From Tetrapyrgos nigripes (Eukaryota; Basidiomycota; Agaricomycetes; Agaricales; Campanellaceae): a stretch of DNA of 64,000 nt. Made by a program: the position numbers and the translations under genes. Position 1 is the first letter of the stretch, and each line of letters begins with the position of its first letter. The notes under the pieces were generated by a model that ran no database searches, was not told the origin of the DNA, and worked only from the letters and a program-made list of their open reading frames with translations. Location: NCBI GenBank assembly GCA_013368315.1, contig JAACJM010000022.1:186001-250000 (forward strand), read 5' to 3'. Positions 20,641 through 33,276 of the stretch are shown here, one piece after another.

Positions 20641-21408
20641 CCCGCAATTATACTATGGATACGCACCTGACTTTATTTCCGAGCGATGAAGACGAAGACA
20701 TTATTTCTGTTTGTGGACAGTGTACTACGAGTCGTACTTTCTGGCTTTGTGGTGAAATGGCACCTTGACGCTCCTCCTTTATAAAGCCAAGGACGCTCCA
20801 AACGTTCTAGACAATGACGAAGCGTAGGCGTCAGTGTATCCACAAGACGATACGTCATTTCTTCAAATTCTTGGGGAATAGGGGTATCGCAGCGGCACGG
20901 CACATCAGTAATCATCTCACGGAGATAAGCCCTAGCCAAAGGACCAAGGTTCTAGACCCAAGGAGAAGGGACGGCATCAAGATCTGAATCTTGTCATCCC
21001 CTCATGATTTTCTCTTTCGTGAGATTCTGTGAGATCCAGGGGGTCGCCAAAGCAGAAAAGTATAAAAGCAGTAAGGTATCTTCTGTTTTTCCCTATCCCT
21101 CCCTCGTCCATTATCTTCCTTCCCAATCCCCTTCCTTCCATTTCTTCTAGGGACTGCGAGTTGATGTCTCTGCCGCCGCATCCTCCTCTATCCGATCACT
21201 GCGTGCTATGTATACGAGCCAGGTCTACAGATCAACGGTAACGCCGAGCGTATACCACACACTCAGACCACTGGACGATATCCTCAGATTGAGGGATAGT
21301 TTGCCTGGGCTGAGTCGTGGCGGCCGCAAGGATTACCGTTCGTCGAGGGCTTTACCGTGCCATATGCAGTGTAAAGATAAGGTTAGGCTAAGGCTGCGGA
21401 TGACTTGG
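20641..21408. other. No confident gene
   Basis: Contains short open frames, for example 20673-20939 on the minus strand (88 codons), that could be upstream exons of the 20022-20640 gene. I see no splice pattern that proves it. Confidence 0.35.
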
Positions 21409-21414
21409 GACTAG

Positions 21415-22100
21415 CAGGACCCCGGATAATAGGTGATGATCCCGGTTCCCGGTGCCGAACCCAAGTTTGGATACGATAGGCCTCGCCATGTGCTGAACTC
21501 CACCCTGGAGCGTCCCCGACTCCCTACCCCACCGACCTTTCCGCATATGCCGATTTCGTTTCATTTGGTTTCCTTAATAGGTCTTATATTAGAGTGTATT
21601 CGAGAACAAGGGCGTAGATAGGCGTAGATACTCATTGTACATTAGATGCATTTTCTTCAACACAGAATTTTACCTTCTACTACCTTCTTGCTCAAGGACT
21701 TGCTATCATGATGCTCTCCATTGACAACCTCACTGAACAGGCTGTTTTCCAACGCAGTGAATGGTTCAGTAAAGGAAAAGGTTACCAAAATCCGCCCTTT
21801 CATGTCGTCGATTTGCTCTTGCGCACTGGATTTGTGAAAAACTGAAACTGTCCATGGACATAAATACTCTCTAACTTGATTTTTTTTCTAGCTGGACTCA
21901 GAGACGCGCGGAACGCGCCTCAGATTTTTTCGATTTTTTATAACCCGGTAGCCTAGTTCGGACAAAAATTTGGATCTGGGAGGAGCCAGATCCAGATTTG
22001 AATAAAATCTTCGAGAACGGGCTGCAAAATGCTTCGGACAAAAAGTGGCCAAATTGCCAAATTTTGGATCCGGGTTCGTCACCTATTATCCGGGGTCCTG
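21415..22100. mobile_element. Non-autonomous DNA transposon (MITE-like), 686 bp
   Basis: Inverted repeats of about 35 bp (starting CAGGACCCCGGATAATAGGT at 21415, with the inverse ending at 22100, three mismatches) are flanked by a 6-bp direct repeat GACTAG (21409-21414, 22101-22106). No transposase inside. CAGG-type ends are seen in hAT elements, but those usually duplicate 8 bp, so the superfamily is open. Confidence 0.75.
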
Positions 22101-22859
22101 GACTAGCTCACACTCACACTCAGACTTTATCGAGACCGTGTCTTGAGTCTTGATAGGCCTTGATACGCCATTTTGATGCGACACTACGCGATATGATACT
22201 TTCTATACAGCACGCCATACTACTGTGATACTACTCATGCAGTGTCCAAGTCCCACGGGTCCGACGGCCGGACAGGAGTTGATATCTATCGTCCCATAGC
22301 ATTGTATGTACACATACATGGAGGAGATGTTGCATATATGCTTCGTTACAAGGGTCGAAAGTCAGGACGACAAGCTATACTAGAGAGATCCTTACCCAAC
22401 CTCACAACGGTCAACAGTCAGAGGCGGAAGACACTTACATAGATGTCATTTACTGCGTACACACACGACCAGCTGATTGTGCGCTCCAAATTACATCATT
22501 ATTGTAGACGCCTCAAATGAATTGCGTATATGCTAAGTACAGCTTTGACATATCCATAAAAAGATATGTCTATAATACAGACGTCTGATCGGCAGCAGAC
22601 CGCAGTCCGCATTCCCGCTTGGGTCTAATAGCTAACGCTCATGAAGTGTATGAACGCATACGAGTGGGGGCTTACTTACTGGCAGCCAATTTACGTGTCT
22701 CAATGTGCAGAGAACCTCCGGAATTTCCAAGCTATCTTAGGCTCACATGTGAAGCTCCAGCGCACTTCCGGTTGGAAGAAGCATTATCTAATCGGGTGAC
22801 ATCCTGAACGGAACGTTCATTCGAAGTTCGACTCGCTCTAGGAAGTTGGACCCTTAGAA
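22101..22859. other. No gene recognised
   Basis: Short ORFs only (for example 22242-22442 and 22619-22807), no motifs. Confidence 0.45.
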
Positions 22860-24027
22860 TTCAGTTCATTCTCATTGGTCAACGAGGCCCTGGGACAATA
22901 CCGGTATCGTGCCAAACGACTAGTGCTTTATATCTGACATATGCATTTTTTTAAAATAGCTATTGAAGTTAGGGTCCTGGGCCCAATAAGGCTGCTTTCT
23001 ACTTTATCTTGGACAATGCATATGCCAAACGGAAAGGAAAGGATCATCGTCGGAGAGATTCAGGTGTCAGATAATTAACGAACGGGTCATGGTTCCCCGC
23101 TCTTAACTTATTTGAGACCCTTCGTGCAGTTGCATCCAAGTATTATATGGATGGAACCATTCGGCATGTCAGCGAATCAGAATCCGGTTGACACTTCCTC
23201 GTCCTCATGCCAGTTCGCGTATTTTCGTGTCTATCCTTGCACTTATTGTATTGGACGATGGATGTCCAATTTCCTTACCATAATGCCTAGCTAGATGGGT
23301 AATTGCACCGTGAAACTTAAGTAGACCAAGTGATACTTTAAATGGCGGAACTCTGCAAGCCTGAGGAGGCACTAAGCTTGCTTGTGATTGGCCACGGTCA
23401 CTAGTCCTAGAATAACATCAACTAGTCATGATCGACAGCTAGGCTTTAGTGAGGCTGACATTGAGGATAAGTTTGATCGCGGTGTTCCATCCCCCGAGTC
23501 TCAGCCACCGGGTCTGATCGGGGTACTATTAGGCAAATAAGTATACGATGGGCACCGGATGGCTAGATACGACAATCCGTGCTAAGAGGTCACCGGTCAC
23601 GGATCATACATAATTGCTAGCGGAAGCCAATGGTCCTCAATAGGAATATTTTGTAATTTGCTGAGGTGACTTAATATCCATTGTGGCTCGTCCCATAATT
23701 CTTCAGTATCGGCCCTGATCCGCACAATAAACCATCCACGTATGAGTATACGTTCAGTGGCACGTATTCGGTATTCGGTATTCGGTACACTTCAAGCCTG
23801 AGTTAGCCTTCTACCTACCCGACGTAAGTATACGCGTGTTACATACAGTACTATGTAGTAGTCGTCCACGCGGGTGGCAAGGCATCTATATCATTCTTCG
23901 TTTTGGTACCCTGCAGCCGTTATCTACGTGTACTCTTTACTCTTCGCCCCATGCATTTTACAAACCGATTAATTGTTCAAGCGCGTCGTGTCCTTCAATA
24001 AGACTATAGGACCAAGTGCTTAATGTC

Positions 24028-24063
24028 CATTGACCCTCCTTTGACCCTCCTTTGACCCTCCAT
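24028..24063 (+). repeat. Short tandem repeat TTGACCCTCC x3-4
   Basis: Ten-base unit repeated within copy 1 of the duplicated block; copy 2 has a single unit at the same place (about 31410). Confidence 0.8.
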
Positions 24064-26232
24064 TCTGAACGTCCAGTGGCCATGTGAGCTACTACAAGCT
24101 AATTAGTTTGAAGTACGTGCATGGTACCAGTTTGTGTAGCAGTACCAATAAAGTAGGGTAGCGAATAAGCTTGAATGGAAGTACTAGTACATGTTTTGTT
24201 GATTTAGACTTTTTACTACACTCGGGTTCGGACTGGCGCTGTGTTCCGTCTTTAACATGCCAGTAGCGGCACAGAAAAACATTACTCAATACAAATTTTA
24301 TTACTCTAGTTGGGAAGCCTTGACATGGGTGATGGATATCCGGGAACATGCGACCCTTCACTGGCAGCGTCTCCCCTACGTATTATACGCTGAGAATATT
24401 GTAGCATGATAGGACGATCAGGAATTCAATGAACCTCTAGTGAATTCTTTTCGATAGAAAGAAAATGTCAGCCGTCAACGATTCAATTCATGCGCATCGA
24501 TGTAATGTCGACTCTGAAACGGGAAGCTCCACACCGTGGGTTTGACCAGGTCCCAAGAAAGAGCATCAGAAACGGAGGAAGTTAAGGCAATCGCTCGCCG
24601 TTCAAACTCAAGAGCACTCGTTGGCGGTAGGTGGTATGGACGAAGGCGCTAGTTATATTTAATTGCAAAGATAGTTTCCTCCCCCGTTCATGCGCTGACC
24701 GAACCTGATGACCGAACTGGTATCCGCTGACGGGACGCAAGATGGAAGTGTCGATCTAGCCCGGGCAACCTATTGGGAGGGCTCCCATTCAAGTACTGAT
24801 GGAACCCGTGCCAACAACGAATCCCCTCCATGCTCTAGAGCTTTTAAGCCGGTAATAGACTCCTCTGCCACTAACTTACAATTCGCAGCCTGAGACTTAG
24901 AACTAGCTCCCTTACTTCCGAGTGCACAGTCTTGGTATGAATGAAATCTTTTTCACGTTCTTGCTCCGATGTAGTTCAATCTGATCCGCGATATTTCTAA
25001 GCTCTGAGGAACTAGTCTTTCATCAAACGAAAGATTGACGGAAGTACGAACATCAGTACGAGTAACGAGTCCTAAACGGATCCAGAAGCTCGGAGAGGCT
25101 CGTGCCCGCAATTTTAAGCAGCTTCTCAGGTTGTCAATCAATCAGAAAGTTCGAAGCGTTCGAGCGAGTTTACAATACTACGCATGTGAAGGAACCCTAT
25201 AACAGTGGAAATCAGAGTATACTTATACAGTAAGTGGGTATATCATGAAGCCATACTAAGTAAACAATAAGTTCTCAAGAAATTCTCCTCAGAGAACTGT
25301 CCGTCCTGATGACATCTCCGGTAGCACCTTATGTGTGCTCCGTCAACACCTGAAATTGGTTGGTACTTGACTTGGGCTCAATCCATGAGAGCGCGGGTTT
25401 CCTCAGTGGTTTCGACTGGGTTCCATTCAATGTGTTTGGTCAGTACATTCAACTCGGTTGCATTATAATGATAAGGATTTTGTACATATCTCAGACAAAG
25501 GTAGAAGGGTTGGACTTGGCCGGAGCGGAAGCAGTCATACACGGTGGCACCTGATATTTTCATGATATTCAGAACCAGTACCAAAAGATCGTCGACACTA
25601 ACATGGGCATCATGACGATCATGAGTCATGAGAAGGGATCAACGACGAATTATCATTTGATATTATATTTAGAAGTTAGTCCTGAGCTTTACTTATTCTC
25701 AGCGAACTGTGTCGTCATTTTCGGATGTTTGCGTGAATTCAAATTCTGCGTTGGAGATGACCGAGTTCGCGTCGTTGGTTCTGTGTGCCTCCTCGGCTAT
25801 CCTACTACAGGTGTACCTAGATAGAGGCTAATTCCAAAGAAGTACAAACTCCGGCGTCCGCCAGAACGAGGAAAGCAAAGAGGACACATTGACGATCAAT
25901 ATCGACCCCACGCAAAGGTTGAAAGCTTCCAAAAAGATTCAGATCTAGGCACCATGATAAGGGAGAATCATAATGAAAGCCAAATACCTCGAGATGACAA
26001 TGAACGGCAAGAGACGGCAAGCCATGCCAGCGAAATCGTATCATGCAACTCTAGCGCGGGAGGAGATAAGTTATGTACAACTCCATGAGTGTACAGCGTA
26101 CTTACTCAAGCTGATCCATTAAACAGACAGTTACTCTGGATCAACCGTGGATCCTGATGGATGAATCCATCCCCTAGAAAAGGCTTTGGCTTGAGCATGC
26201 CAAGAAAGAGAAAGATGAGATAGTTACATGTA

Positions 26233-26443
26233 GAGATGCGACGGGCCCTAAGTGGCCGTTACCGTCCCATTTTTTGCGAACGGGAATGCTCTTTCGACTG
26301 AAATCCGAGGCTTTTGCGCCATTTTTGGGACTTTCGAACAGTTTTTGAACGGTTTAGAAGGCATAACGGTTTCGGTTGGGGACCGACCTCCTGTTAGGCG
26401 TTATATAACGGGAAAATAGCGACGCAACTGCGCCTTTCCCTAC
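26233..26443. mobile_element. 211-bp hAT-like MITE
   Basis: Flanked by a perfect 8-bp direct repeat TACATGTA (26225-26232, 26444-26451) and absent from the matching place in duplicated copy 2. The 8-bp duplication suggests hAT. Its inverted ends are poor. Confidence 0.5.
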
Positions 26444-26829
26444 TACATGTAACCAGAGTACTTGCTCACTTACTTGGACTCTGTATTTGCGATTTGAGTC
26501 TTCAAGTTCAAATCTCGAACCAGCTAGTATTGTTGGACAGGTTATGTCTAAACCTGCTTCTTCCCTCCTTTGAGATCCGGCCGCAGCTGGCAGCCGTAGG
26601 AAGCCTAGATAAAGACGAACGTTCTCATTCTCCACTTCTTTCATATGATTGATATTCTTGATCTTCCTTCTCCCGAGAAAAAACACCCGATACACTGTGA
26701 CGTGTCCATCAAATTCTTTACCCTTTCTTATCTTTATGTTTATCCTCTCAACCCACTGAGGTCGACACACATCACTCCTTTCCCTTCCGATAGAATGAGC
26801 TGGTCCAAGTATTCCTCTTGGCCTTTTCA

Positions 26830-27035
26830 AAAATTTTCGTACTTTTCCGAGTCTAGGGAAAAGCACGGGTATGCGGGTTTTCGGCGGGTTAAGAGGTACG
26901 GGTTCCTCTTCATGAACGAACCCCGCGGGTTTTGCCTACGACCCGCTTCCCCGTCAAAACCCTTGACCCGTCATTACGGGTTTTGGCGGGTACGGGGATG
27001 GGTCAGAAATTTTTACCCGCGGGATACCCGTACTG
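26830..27035 (-). mobile_element. Terminal remnant of a hAT-type element
   Basis: Dense ACCCG/CGGGT motifs, finishing TACCCGCGGGATACCCGTACTG at 27035. Read inversely, the end is CAGTACGGGTATCCCGCGGG, the style of hAT ends with their subterminal CGGGT repeats. No second end or 8-bp duplication was found. Confidence 0.4.
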
Positions 27036-27059
27036 TTCCATAAGTCTGTTCAAACTCCG

Positions 27060-27476
27060 ACGTAACGCTTTCAATAATTACATCAACGCTGCACCCAATA
27101 CTGTCAACGTCCTCCATGCTGCTCTCACTTCTCAAGCCCCAAGCCTCTAACCTGACCTTCAAACCTGGATAACCAAATACCACGCCCCAACCAAATCTGG
27201 ACTACTCCGCAAGACACTCGAGTTTGGACCATACTAAGACGCGGACGCGTCACTCAACCTCAACCTCAGCCGGGCTCTCCCTCAACGCCAACTGCGTCTT
27301 TGGGCTTATTGGGACAGGGTCTTTTGTAACAGTGGAATAGATAGCGTTACTGTTGAGTCTATTGGATCAGTTGGGTGACCGTGTGTTGGGAGTGGGTAGA
27401 ATCTGTTGCAAATCTGTTGGTGTTTCTGTTAGTATTGGGGCTGCCAGTGGTATTGGTTATGCGGCGGGTATGAGAA
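27060..27476 (+). pseudogene. Unidentified coding remnant, 5' part
   Basis: A broken reading frame with protein-like blocks: YINAAPNTVNVLHAALTSQA, WITKYHAPTKSGLLRKTLEF, and after a shift GRICCKSVGVSVSIGAASGI plus GYAAG. Stops and shifts interrupt it. I cannot name the gene. It ends exactly where the first 11-bp array begins (27477). Confidence 0.35.
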
Positions 27477-28147
27477 ATCTGCAGACACCCAGTGCAGACA
27501 CCCTGCAGACACCCTGCAGACATCCCTATCACCACCACTAACTCATTCATTGTTAAAATCATTGTTTTTGTTAAGTTCTACTATGTAGTATGAATAATAG
27601 GAATGATGGCTGTTCGTGCATGTACATAAGCTTGGACATATGAATTACAAATTTTTTTTCTGACTAGTTTTTTTGGAGAGTGACCTTTGTAAGGCTATAC
27701 AGGAAAAGATGGAAGCAAAAGAAACAGCAAAGCAAGTAGAGAAGGAGAAGAATAGGCCTCCCAGACCCAGACCAAAGCCATTTACCAAAGAGAAAGGCTT
27801 AAACAGGTCAACCATGGCTGTTCATGAAGCTGGGCTTCTAAAGGAAGAAATCACTACCAATCAAGCAGAAACTCGCCAGCCACAGCATTCAGCTGGGTCT
27901 AAGCGCAGATGTCATGCAGAAAAGAGAAGTGAAGAGACAGAGGATGGAAAGTAGTATAAGAAAACATGCAGGCAGAGAAAATAATCTCTTTACAGAAATT
28001 GGCTATTGCTAGTTAATCTTTGAATCAAATCCGTTAATGTCCAATTCTAGGCAGAAGTCTTGTATCTGACACTCCCATTTTGCTTTCTTAGGGTGTCTGC
28101 ATGGGTGTCTGTAGGGTGTCTGCAGGGTGTCTGCAGGGTGTCTGCAC
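27477..28147. mobile_element. Block bounded by inverted arrays of GCAGACACCCT (block 1)
   Basis: The left array (27477-27525) has about four GCAGACACCCT units. The right array (28091-28147) has five inverse GGGTGTCTGCA units. Between them is unique sequence with one 93-codon ORF (27673-27954), which is Lys/Glu/Arg-rich. The structure is fold-back-like. No target duplication is obvious. Confidence 0.6.
27673..27954 (+). CDS. Charged ORF inside block 1
   Basis: 93 codons, opening with a non-ATG codon; the first in-frame ATG is at about 27709. The product is basic and acidic (KETAKQVEKEKNRPPRPRPK, EKRSEETEDGK) and resembles low-complexity tails of transposon proteins, such as the pogo tail at 12250-12690. 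I see no domain. It may be a captured fragment. Confidence 0.25.
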   Translation: MESDLCKAIQEKMEAKETAKQVEKEKNRPPRPRPKPFTKEKGLNRSTMAVHEAGLLKEEITTNQAETRQPQHSAGSKRRCHAEKRSEETEDGK

Positions 28148-28160
28148 ATGCACAGCCACA

Positions 28161-28655
28161 TGCAGACACCCTGCAGACACCCTGCAGACACCCTTCCCAG
28201 AAATTACAAATGAGTACAAATTATCTTGAAGCTATTACAATGTATTATCTTGTAGAAACATGCTAAGACATGAGCCAAATACTAACAATTGTTTGATATT
28301 CAAAGATGAGTAGTGCAAATGCTGGCAGCAAGCATTTCAAGGCACTGTGAGACCTTTTGAGTGTCCTTGCTGTACAATTTCACACTGAGATACACTCATG
28401 AGAATGTAGAACTCTTCCCCTGATATCCTGAATAGAGAAAATCTGTAGGAATGTATCAGGAAAAAATCTGTGGCTGTGCTTATACTCCTTTTTTGAAGAT
28501 TTTTACACTTCGTGTACAGCAGATACACAACTTGGAAAGCATCTGGAAGCTTAAATATATATATGGCATGGTACATACAGTCTTATACAGTAATTTACAA
28601 CATTATCCGAAGGGTGTCTGCAGCCCTGCAGGGTGTCTGCACGGGGTGTCTGCAG
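28161..28655. mobile_element. Block bounded by inverted arrays of GCAGACACCCT (block 2)
   Basis: The left array (28161-28193) has three perfect TGCAGACACCC units. The right array (28612-28655) has three inverse units with small spacers. It sits 13 bp from block 1, so the two arrays at 28091-28193 form one large palindrome. The outer ends of the pair match: ATCTGCAGACACCC at 27477 and its inverse ending at 28655. Confidence 0.6.
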
Positions 28656-28659
28656 ATTT

Positions 28660-29900
28660 ACCTATACCGGTTATGCGGTGATGTGACTAGCTATACCCGC
28701 GTCGAGGCCGGTGTCGTGCATGGTTCTGATTACGAAGAAGTTGACAATCTCAAACCCACCCTTGTCCTCATTCTCAGACTGTCAGTCTCCACTCAATCTA
28801 TACCACAGCGCCATTGCCATCGCCATTCCACCTCTTCCACCACCTCCTTCTCATCGTCATGCTTATTCTCATTTCCTTCATTGTTGCCGTCACCGTCACC
28901 ACCTCCACCATGAACCCATCCAATTCCACTCCCAACACAGGTAGCGCGTCTTCACAGACCCTTAGTTTCACGCTCTATCCATGCTCAACGCCTCAACGTC
29001 CCATCTATGTTACAGGGCATGTTCATAGCCAAGCTTATAGTCACGGACTCAAGCCCTCGTTTCGACTCTTCGACTGTTCGCCTTTTTTCGCTTCGGTCAC
29101 GACTCCTCCTCTAGTCTTGCTCCAGTCCCAGCCTCAGACCTTCAGCCATAACCCTCAGCCATAAATCCTATGAAGCCTTCGGTGTCAGTATCGGTGTTGA
29201 TGCCGGTGTTGATGCGTATGTCCAACACCTCTTGGATTGGATCTGGGACTAGGAGGAAGACGGAGACGAAGCCAACGCCAATACCGCTACCAACTGCAAT
29301 GTCGTGCATATGGTGCACAAGGACCTACGTGCGAGGCGAGGATGAAGGACATGGGAATGGGAAGGGCGTTGGAACTGGGAACGGTATTGGTTCTGCGAGT
29401 GGACCTCGTTCTGGTCGTGCTTTGCGTTCACAGTCGCGGATCGTGTATTTTTTCTCGCCGAATCTAAAACTACGCCTGAACGTAAACGTTAGCTTCCCTT
29501 CGTCTTCTTCCGAGTCTATTTCCAAATCCGGTCCCGTGTTCAGAGGAGCATCTTCAACGAGTATTATCCTTATTCTTCTCTTTCTCTTCGACGAAGGGGA
29601 AGATGAGGACGAGGAATGTCTCGTATACCTCATTTAACTAAACCCAGCCATGCTATCAAACCCGGACCGTCTTCCGACGAAGCTAAAGCCAAAGTCAAAG
29701 ACAACGAGAAAGAGAAAGAGACTGCCAGAGACAGAGACAAAGCCACAGCTAAAGTCCAACCCACCCTATCCCTTCGTCCCATGAACCGAGAACCCCATCC
29801 CCCCTCAACCGTCAGGTCCCCTAGGCTTCCTTGGAAGTTATAACACCCTTCACCGGCGCTACCGTCTCCACCGCCTCCAGCGGGTGCTTCATGCATCAGC
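28660..29900 (+). pseudogene. Unidentified coding remnant, 3' part
   Basis: Protein-like but frame-broken text rich in repeats of Glu/Asp and Lys codons, for example GVDAGVDAYVQHLLDWIWD near 29190 and AKAKVKDNEKEKETARDRDK near 29690. It may continue the gene broken at 27476. The open frames are on both strands and low in complexity, so coding is not certain. Confidence 0.25.
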
Positions 29901-32310
29901 CCTGACTCACTTCACTGGCCTACCGTCCACCGAGTCGCGGGCTCTTGGTATCTTAGTTCATTCTCGAGGGTCAGTGCCGTGCCAGACGACTACGAAGTAC
30001 TATGTTTAGGTTAACTCAGAGTCAGGGCTGAGGGTTGTGACTGTGGCTGCTATTCAATGGCCCATGTCTTCGGGAAGGCCAGGGTCCTAGGCCTAATAAG
30101 GCTGCATTTTACCTTATCGTAGACGATATATCCCAAAATATATATGGATCATCGTCGGAGAAATCCAGAGGTGCATAATTAACGGACGGTTCACGGTGGC
30201 CCGTGTGTGAGACACTTCTCTTCCTGCAGCTGCATATAAGTATTATATGGGGAGAATCATTCAGCATATCAGCTCGTCCTCGTGTACGGGTGTCTTGAGG
30301 ATGCCGGTGCCTATTATCTCGTACGAATCACGACGGAATGATAGCAAATTTCAAGTTCCTTTCCGCGATTGCGTCTTTTCAAGATTTGTCACTAGCTACC
30401 CGCTCTTTCCTGGACGAGAATGGAAGAATGGGAAAGAGAAGTAATTACACGGTGTAGAGGCTAAAGAGGCCAAGTGGTACTTAAGTGATGGGACTCGGGA
30501 AGGAGGCACCATGGCAGTGATTGGTCACGGCCACTAGTCCCGAAAGAACACTAAGTAGTCAAGTGCTCACTGTACATAGGCTTTAGGGAGGCGGACAGTG
30601 AGGATGAAAACGGTGTTCTGTCTCCCAACCACCGGTCTGACCGGGTACTAGTAGGTGAACATATGCCTCGTGCGAGTTGGCTAGTAGACGGCAATCCGTG
30701 TTAAGATGTCACTGATCGCAGATTATTCACTGCTTTTGGAAGCCAAGACCCCATGACCCTAATCTTCAACAGGATGTGCTGTCCGTCTGCCAGGGTGAAA
30801 GAGAAAGTTGGATCCCTTTACATTCGTTGTGGATCGTCCGATAGGTCCATATCGGCCCTGGTTATGCCAGTATGGGACTGAAAGTATCACTTGCGCGTAT
30901 TCTATAGCTAGACGTACGCGTGCTACGCCGCCATGTACATATACGGTACTACTAGGGTCGTTCACGTCGGTGGCAAGGTATCTACATATATCATTCCTTA
31001 CATTCCTTGTTTTACCCTGCAGCGGTGACACTATCTGCTTGGTGGCATGTACTTATCCGGTATTCTGTACACTTAATTAAGCTTCAAGTCCACGTCGGTG
31101 GCACACTGCAAGGAATCATTATATCATTAAAATTCTTTATTCTACCCTGCCAGGGTGACCTACTCAGATAGAACCTCTGGCATTACTTGGGCATTACTAG
31201 CTTCTCGCGTGCACGTAGTCTTCATTTTCCTGGAAGTGATCGATCCCGGGACGATGATCTACCATTACCTTACTAGGTACATCGGGATGCCTCCCATAAC
31301 CCCCAGCGTATCACATACTGGTCCTAGCCCGGGTAATACACTTCTCCTCCTCCTCCTCCTCAAACCGGTTAATTAATTATTCAAGCACACCCCGTCGACT
31401 AAGTAATGACCGTTGACCCTCCATTCTGAACGTCCGGTGGTGGACTGCTACCAATTAAACGGGAAGTACGTGCATGGGACCGTTTTAGCAGTCTAACGAG
31501 TAAGGCGGCGAATATGTACATGCTTTGTAAAATTTTGAACGGAGTCGGCGTCGCGCTCCGTCTTCAACATGCCAACGTGCTAGTGGCGGCGTTGGAAACC
31601 ATGGCCACTTTCATGATACGTACTTAAATAAGACAAGTTTTTATTCTTGCCATTCAGTGCGAAGTATGGATCTTCGGTAACATGCCAGCCTTCACTGGTA
31701 GCAAATCCTACACGAGAAGATCATAGGATGAATTTAATCAATTAATACTCTCTTCGATGGAAAATGCCAGTCGTCAACGTTTGAACTCATCCACGTCAAC
31801 CCTGCTATGGGAACAAACACTGGGAACGTGAATCCAACACCATGGTTCCAAGAGAGATTATCAGTGTGTGTCTGGGAACGGAGGAAAGCGTTTGCTCGCC
31901 GTTCAAACTTGAGAGCGCTCGTTGGCTATAGTTGGTTTGGACGTAGGCGCTAATTATAGTATTGATATTACAATGATATTCAGACCCAAGAGATCGTCGA
32001 CATTGGCATCATGGCGATCATGAGTCATGGATCAACGACGAATATCATATCCTAATCCTAATAACTGAGTACATTCTCAGCCACTGTGTCTATGCCTGTG
32101 TCATCATTTACCCGGACACCTGCGTGAAATATTAATGTTATTCTGCGTCTGGCAGAACGGGGAAAGCAACGAGACACTTTGACGACTACGATTGACCCCA
32201 CGCAAAGGTTGTAAAACGTTGAAAGGAACGTTCATATCATGATCCAGGCTCCAGATGAGGAACTAAGTACAGGCGCCCTATCCCAGTCTTGTCGGAATTT
32301 TTGTTTTTTG

Positions 32311-33167
32311 ATTACGAGGCCGAAGAATGAGGATGAGTTGTTTACACTCACTTTCTGCCTGTGGCTATACGAGTTGGTCCCGATTTTTCCCGTGCTCTTG
32401 TTTCCGATTTTCCCTTGACTCATCCGCATACGACGTGTCCATTGGTCCACGATCCGGTTCATGGTCTTGACTGCGGAAGCAAAACGCGATCAGGAGTCGG
32501 ACTATGTAGAAGCGGTGCGCAATGAGGGCGAAGGGAGACTTTTGCGAGTCTGTGTGGTCTCCATGCTCAACGTAGTTGTGACGGATCTTCCTTACAAGTT
32601 ACATATGTCCTGTTTTATTGCTCAGCCTGAGTATTTTTGCTAATCACATCCGATGGCTGTAGGGGTTCATATATATAAAGCCAACGAGTTTCTGACATCC
32701 CGATTTACAATGGTCACGGTCGGCCAAGGAAGACCAGGCGTACCAAAGGTCTTCGCTGTACTCCTGATGATTGGAAGAATATACCTTCTGTTCTGTTGTT
32801 GACAGAAGAAATTCCAGCGGGGAGTGTGTGCTTGGTCTGCTGTACAGTTGGATATTACACCGGTAGTGGAGAAGCAGTGGCATTGAATCTCAAGTTTGTA
32901 ATTGTCTGGTCTGATCCAGTGAAAAATGAAAAAATTAAATATTCTGTTAGTCCAAAATTCATGTATTCTACTGATTTTGGGGAGATAAGAAGTTCAATGA
33001 CAAATAATATGTACTGTACATTTGGTAAATAGTCCCAATTTCGTGTACACATAGGGAGGGAGGGAAAGAGAAGTTCTAGAATAAATAATATGTATTTTAT
33101 AATTCTGGCAAATGATGGCCTCGTACTCGCCACGCTTCAGCGATGGCCCACAACCCCTTCATAGGGT
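32311..33167 (+). mobile_element. Dispersed repeat, copy A
   Basis: Starts ATTACGAGGCCGAAGAATGA, then TTTACACTCACTTTCTGCCTGTGG. It ends GATGGCCTCGTAC..TGGCCCACAACCCCTT. The same two end modules occur at 62365-63138 (copy C) and, close together and inverted, at 51052-51200 (copy B). The 650-bp interior has no domain. It interrupts duplicated copy 2. Confidence 0.6.
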
Positions 33168-33276
33168 ATGTAGGGTTCGGGGAGATTTTCAAAAATTTCC
33201 GAAATTTGTCAGGATTTGGATCCAGGTTTACTGGGGGGCGGGCCTCTAAGTATGTACTTGAAAGATGTCCAATGAG

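Larger units (their letters stand above)
22860..26520 (+). repeat. Copy 1 of a diverged ~3.7 kb non-coding duplicated block
   Basis: Many ordered matches to 29950-33940 in the same orientation. Examples are ACTTTATCTTGGAC near 23000 against ACCTTATCGTAGAC near 30110, CCATTCTGAACGTCC at 24060 and 31420, AGATCGTCGACA near 25587 and 31990, and CGACCCCACGCAAAGGTTG near 25904 against TGACCCCACGCAAAGGTTG near 32192. No shared ORF survives between copies, so the block is unlikely to be coding. Copy 1 alone has a 211-bp insertion (26233-26443). Confidence 0.75.

Noticed and set aside
24092..24361. ORF on the minus strand in duplicated copy 1
   Set aside because: The frame is not kept in copy 2 and there is no start context or domain; treated as chance.
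26354..26866. 170-codon minus-strand ORF
   Set aside because: It spans a MITE end, duplicated non-coding sequence and hAT-like sequence, has no motif, and copy 2 of the block does not keep the frame.
30759..31080. Two overlapping 90-codon ORFs in duplicated copy 2
   Set aside because: Both strands are open over the same bases, and copy 1 has stops in both frames.
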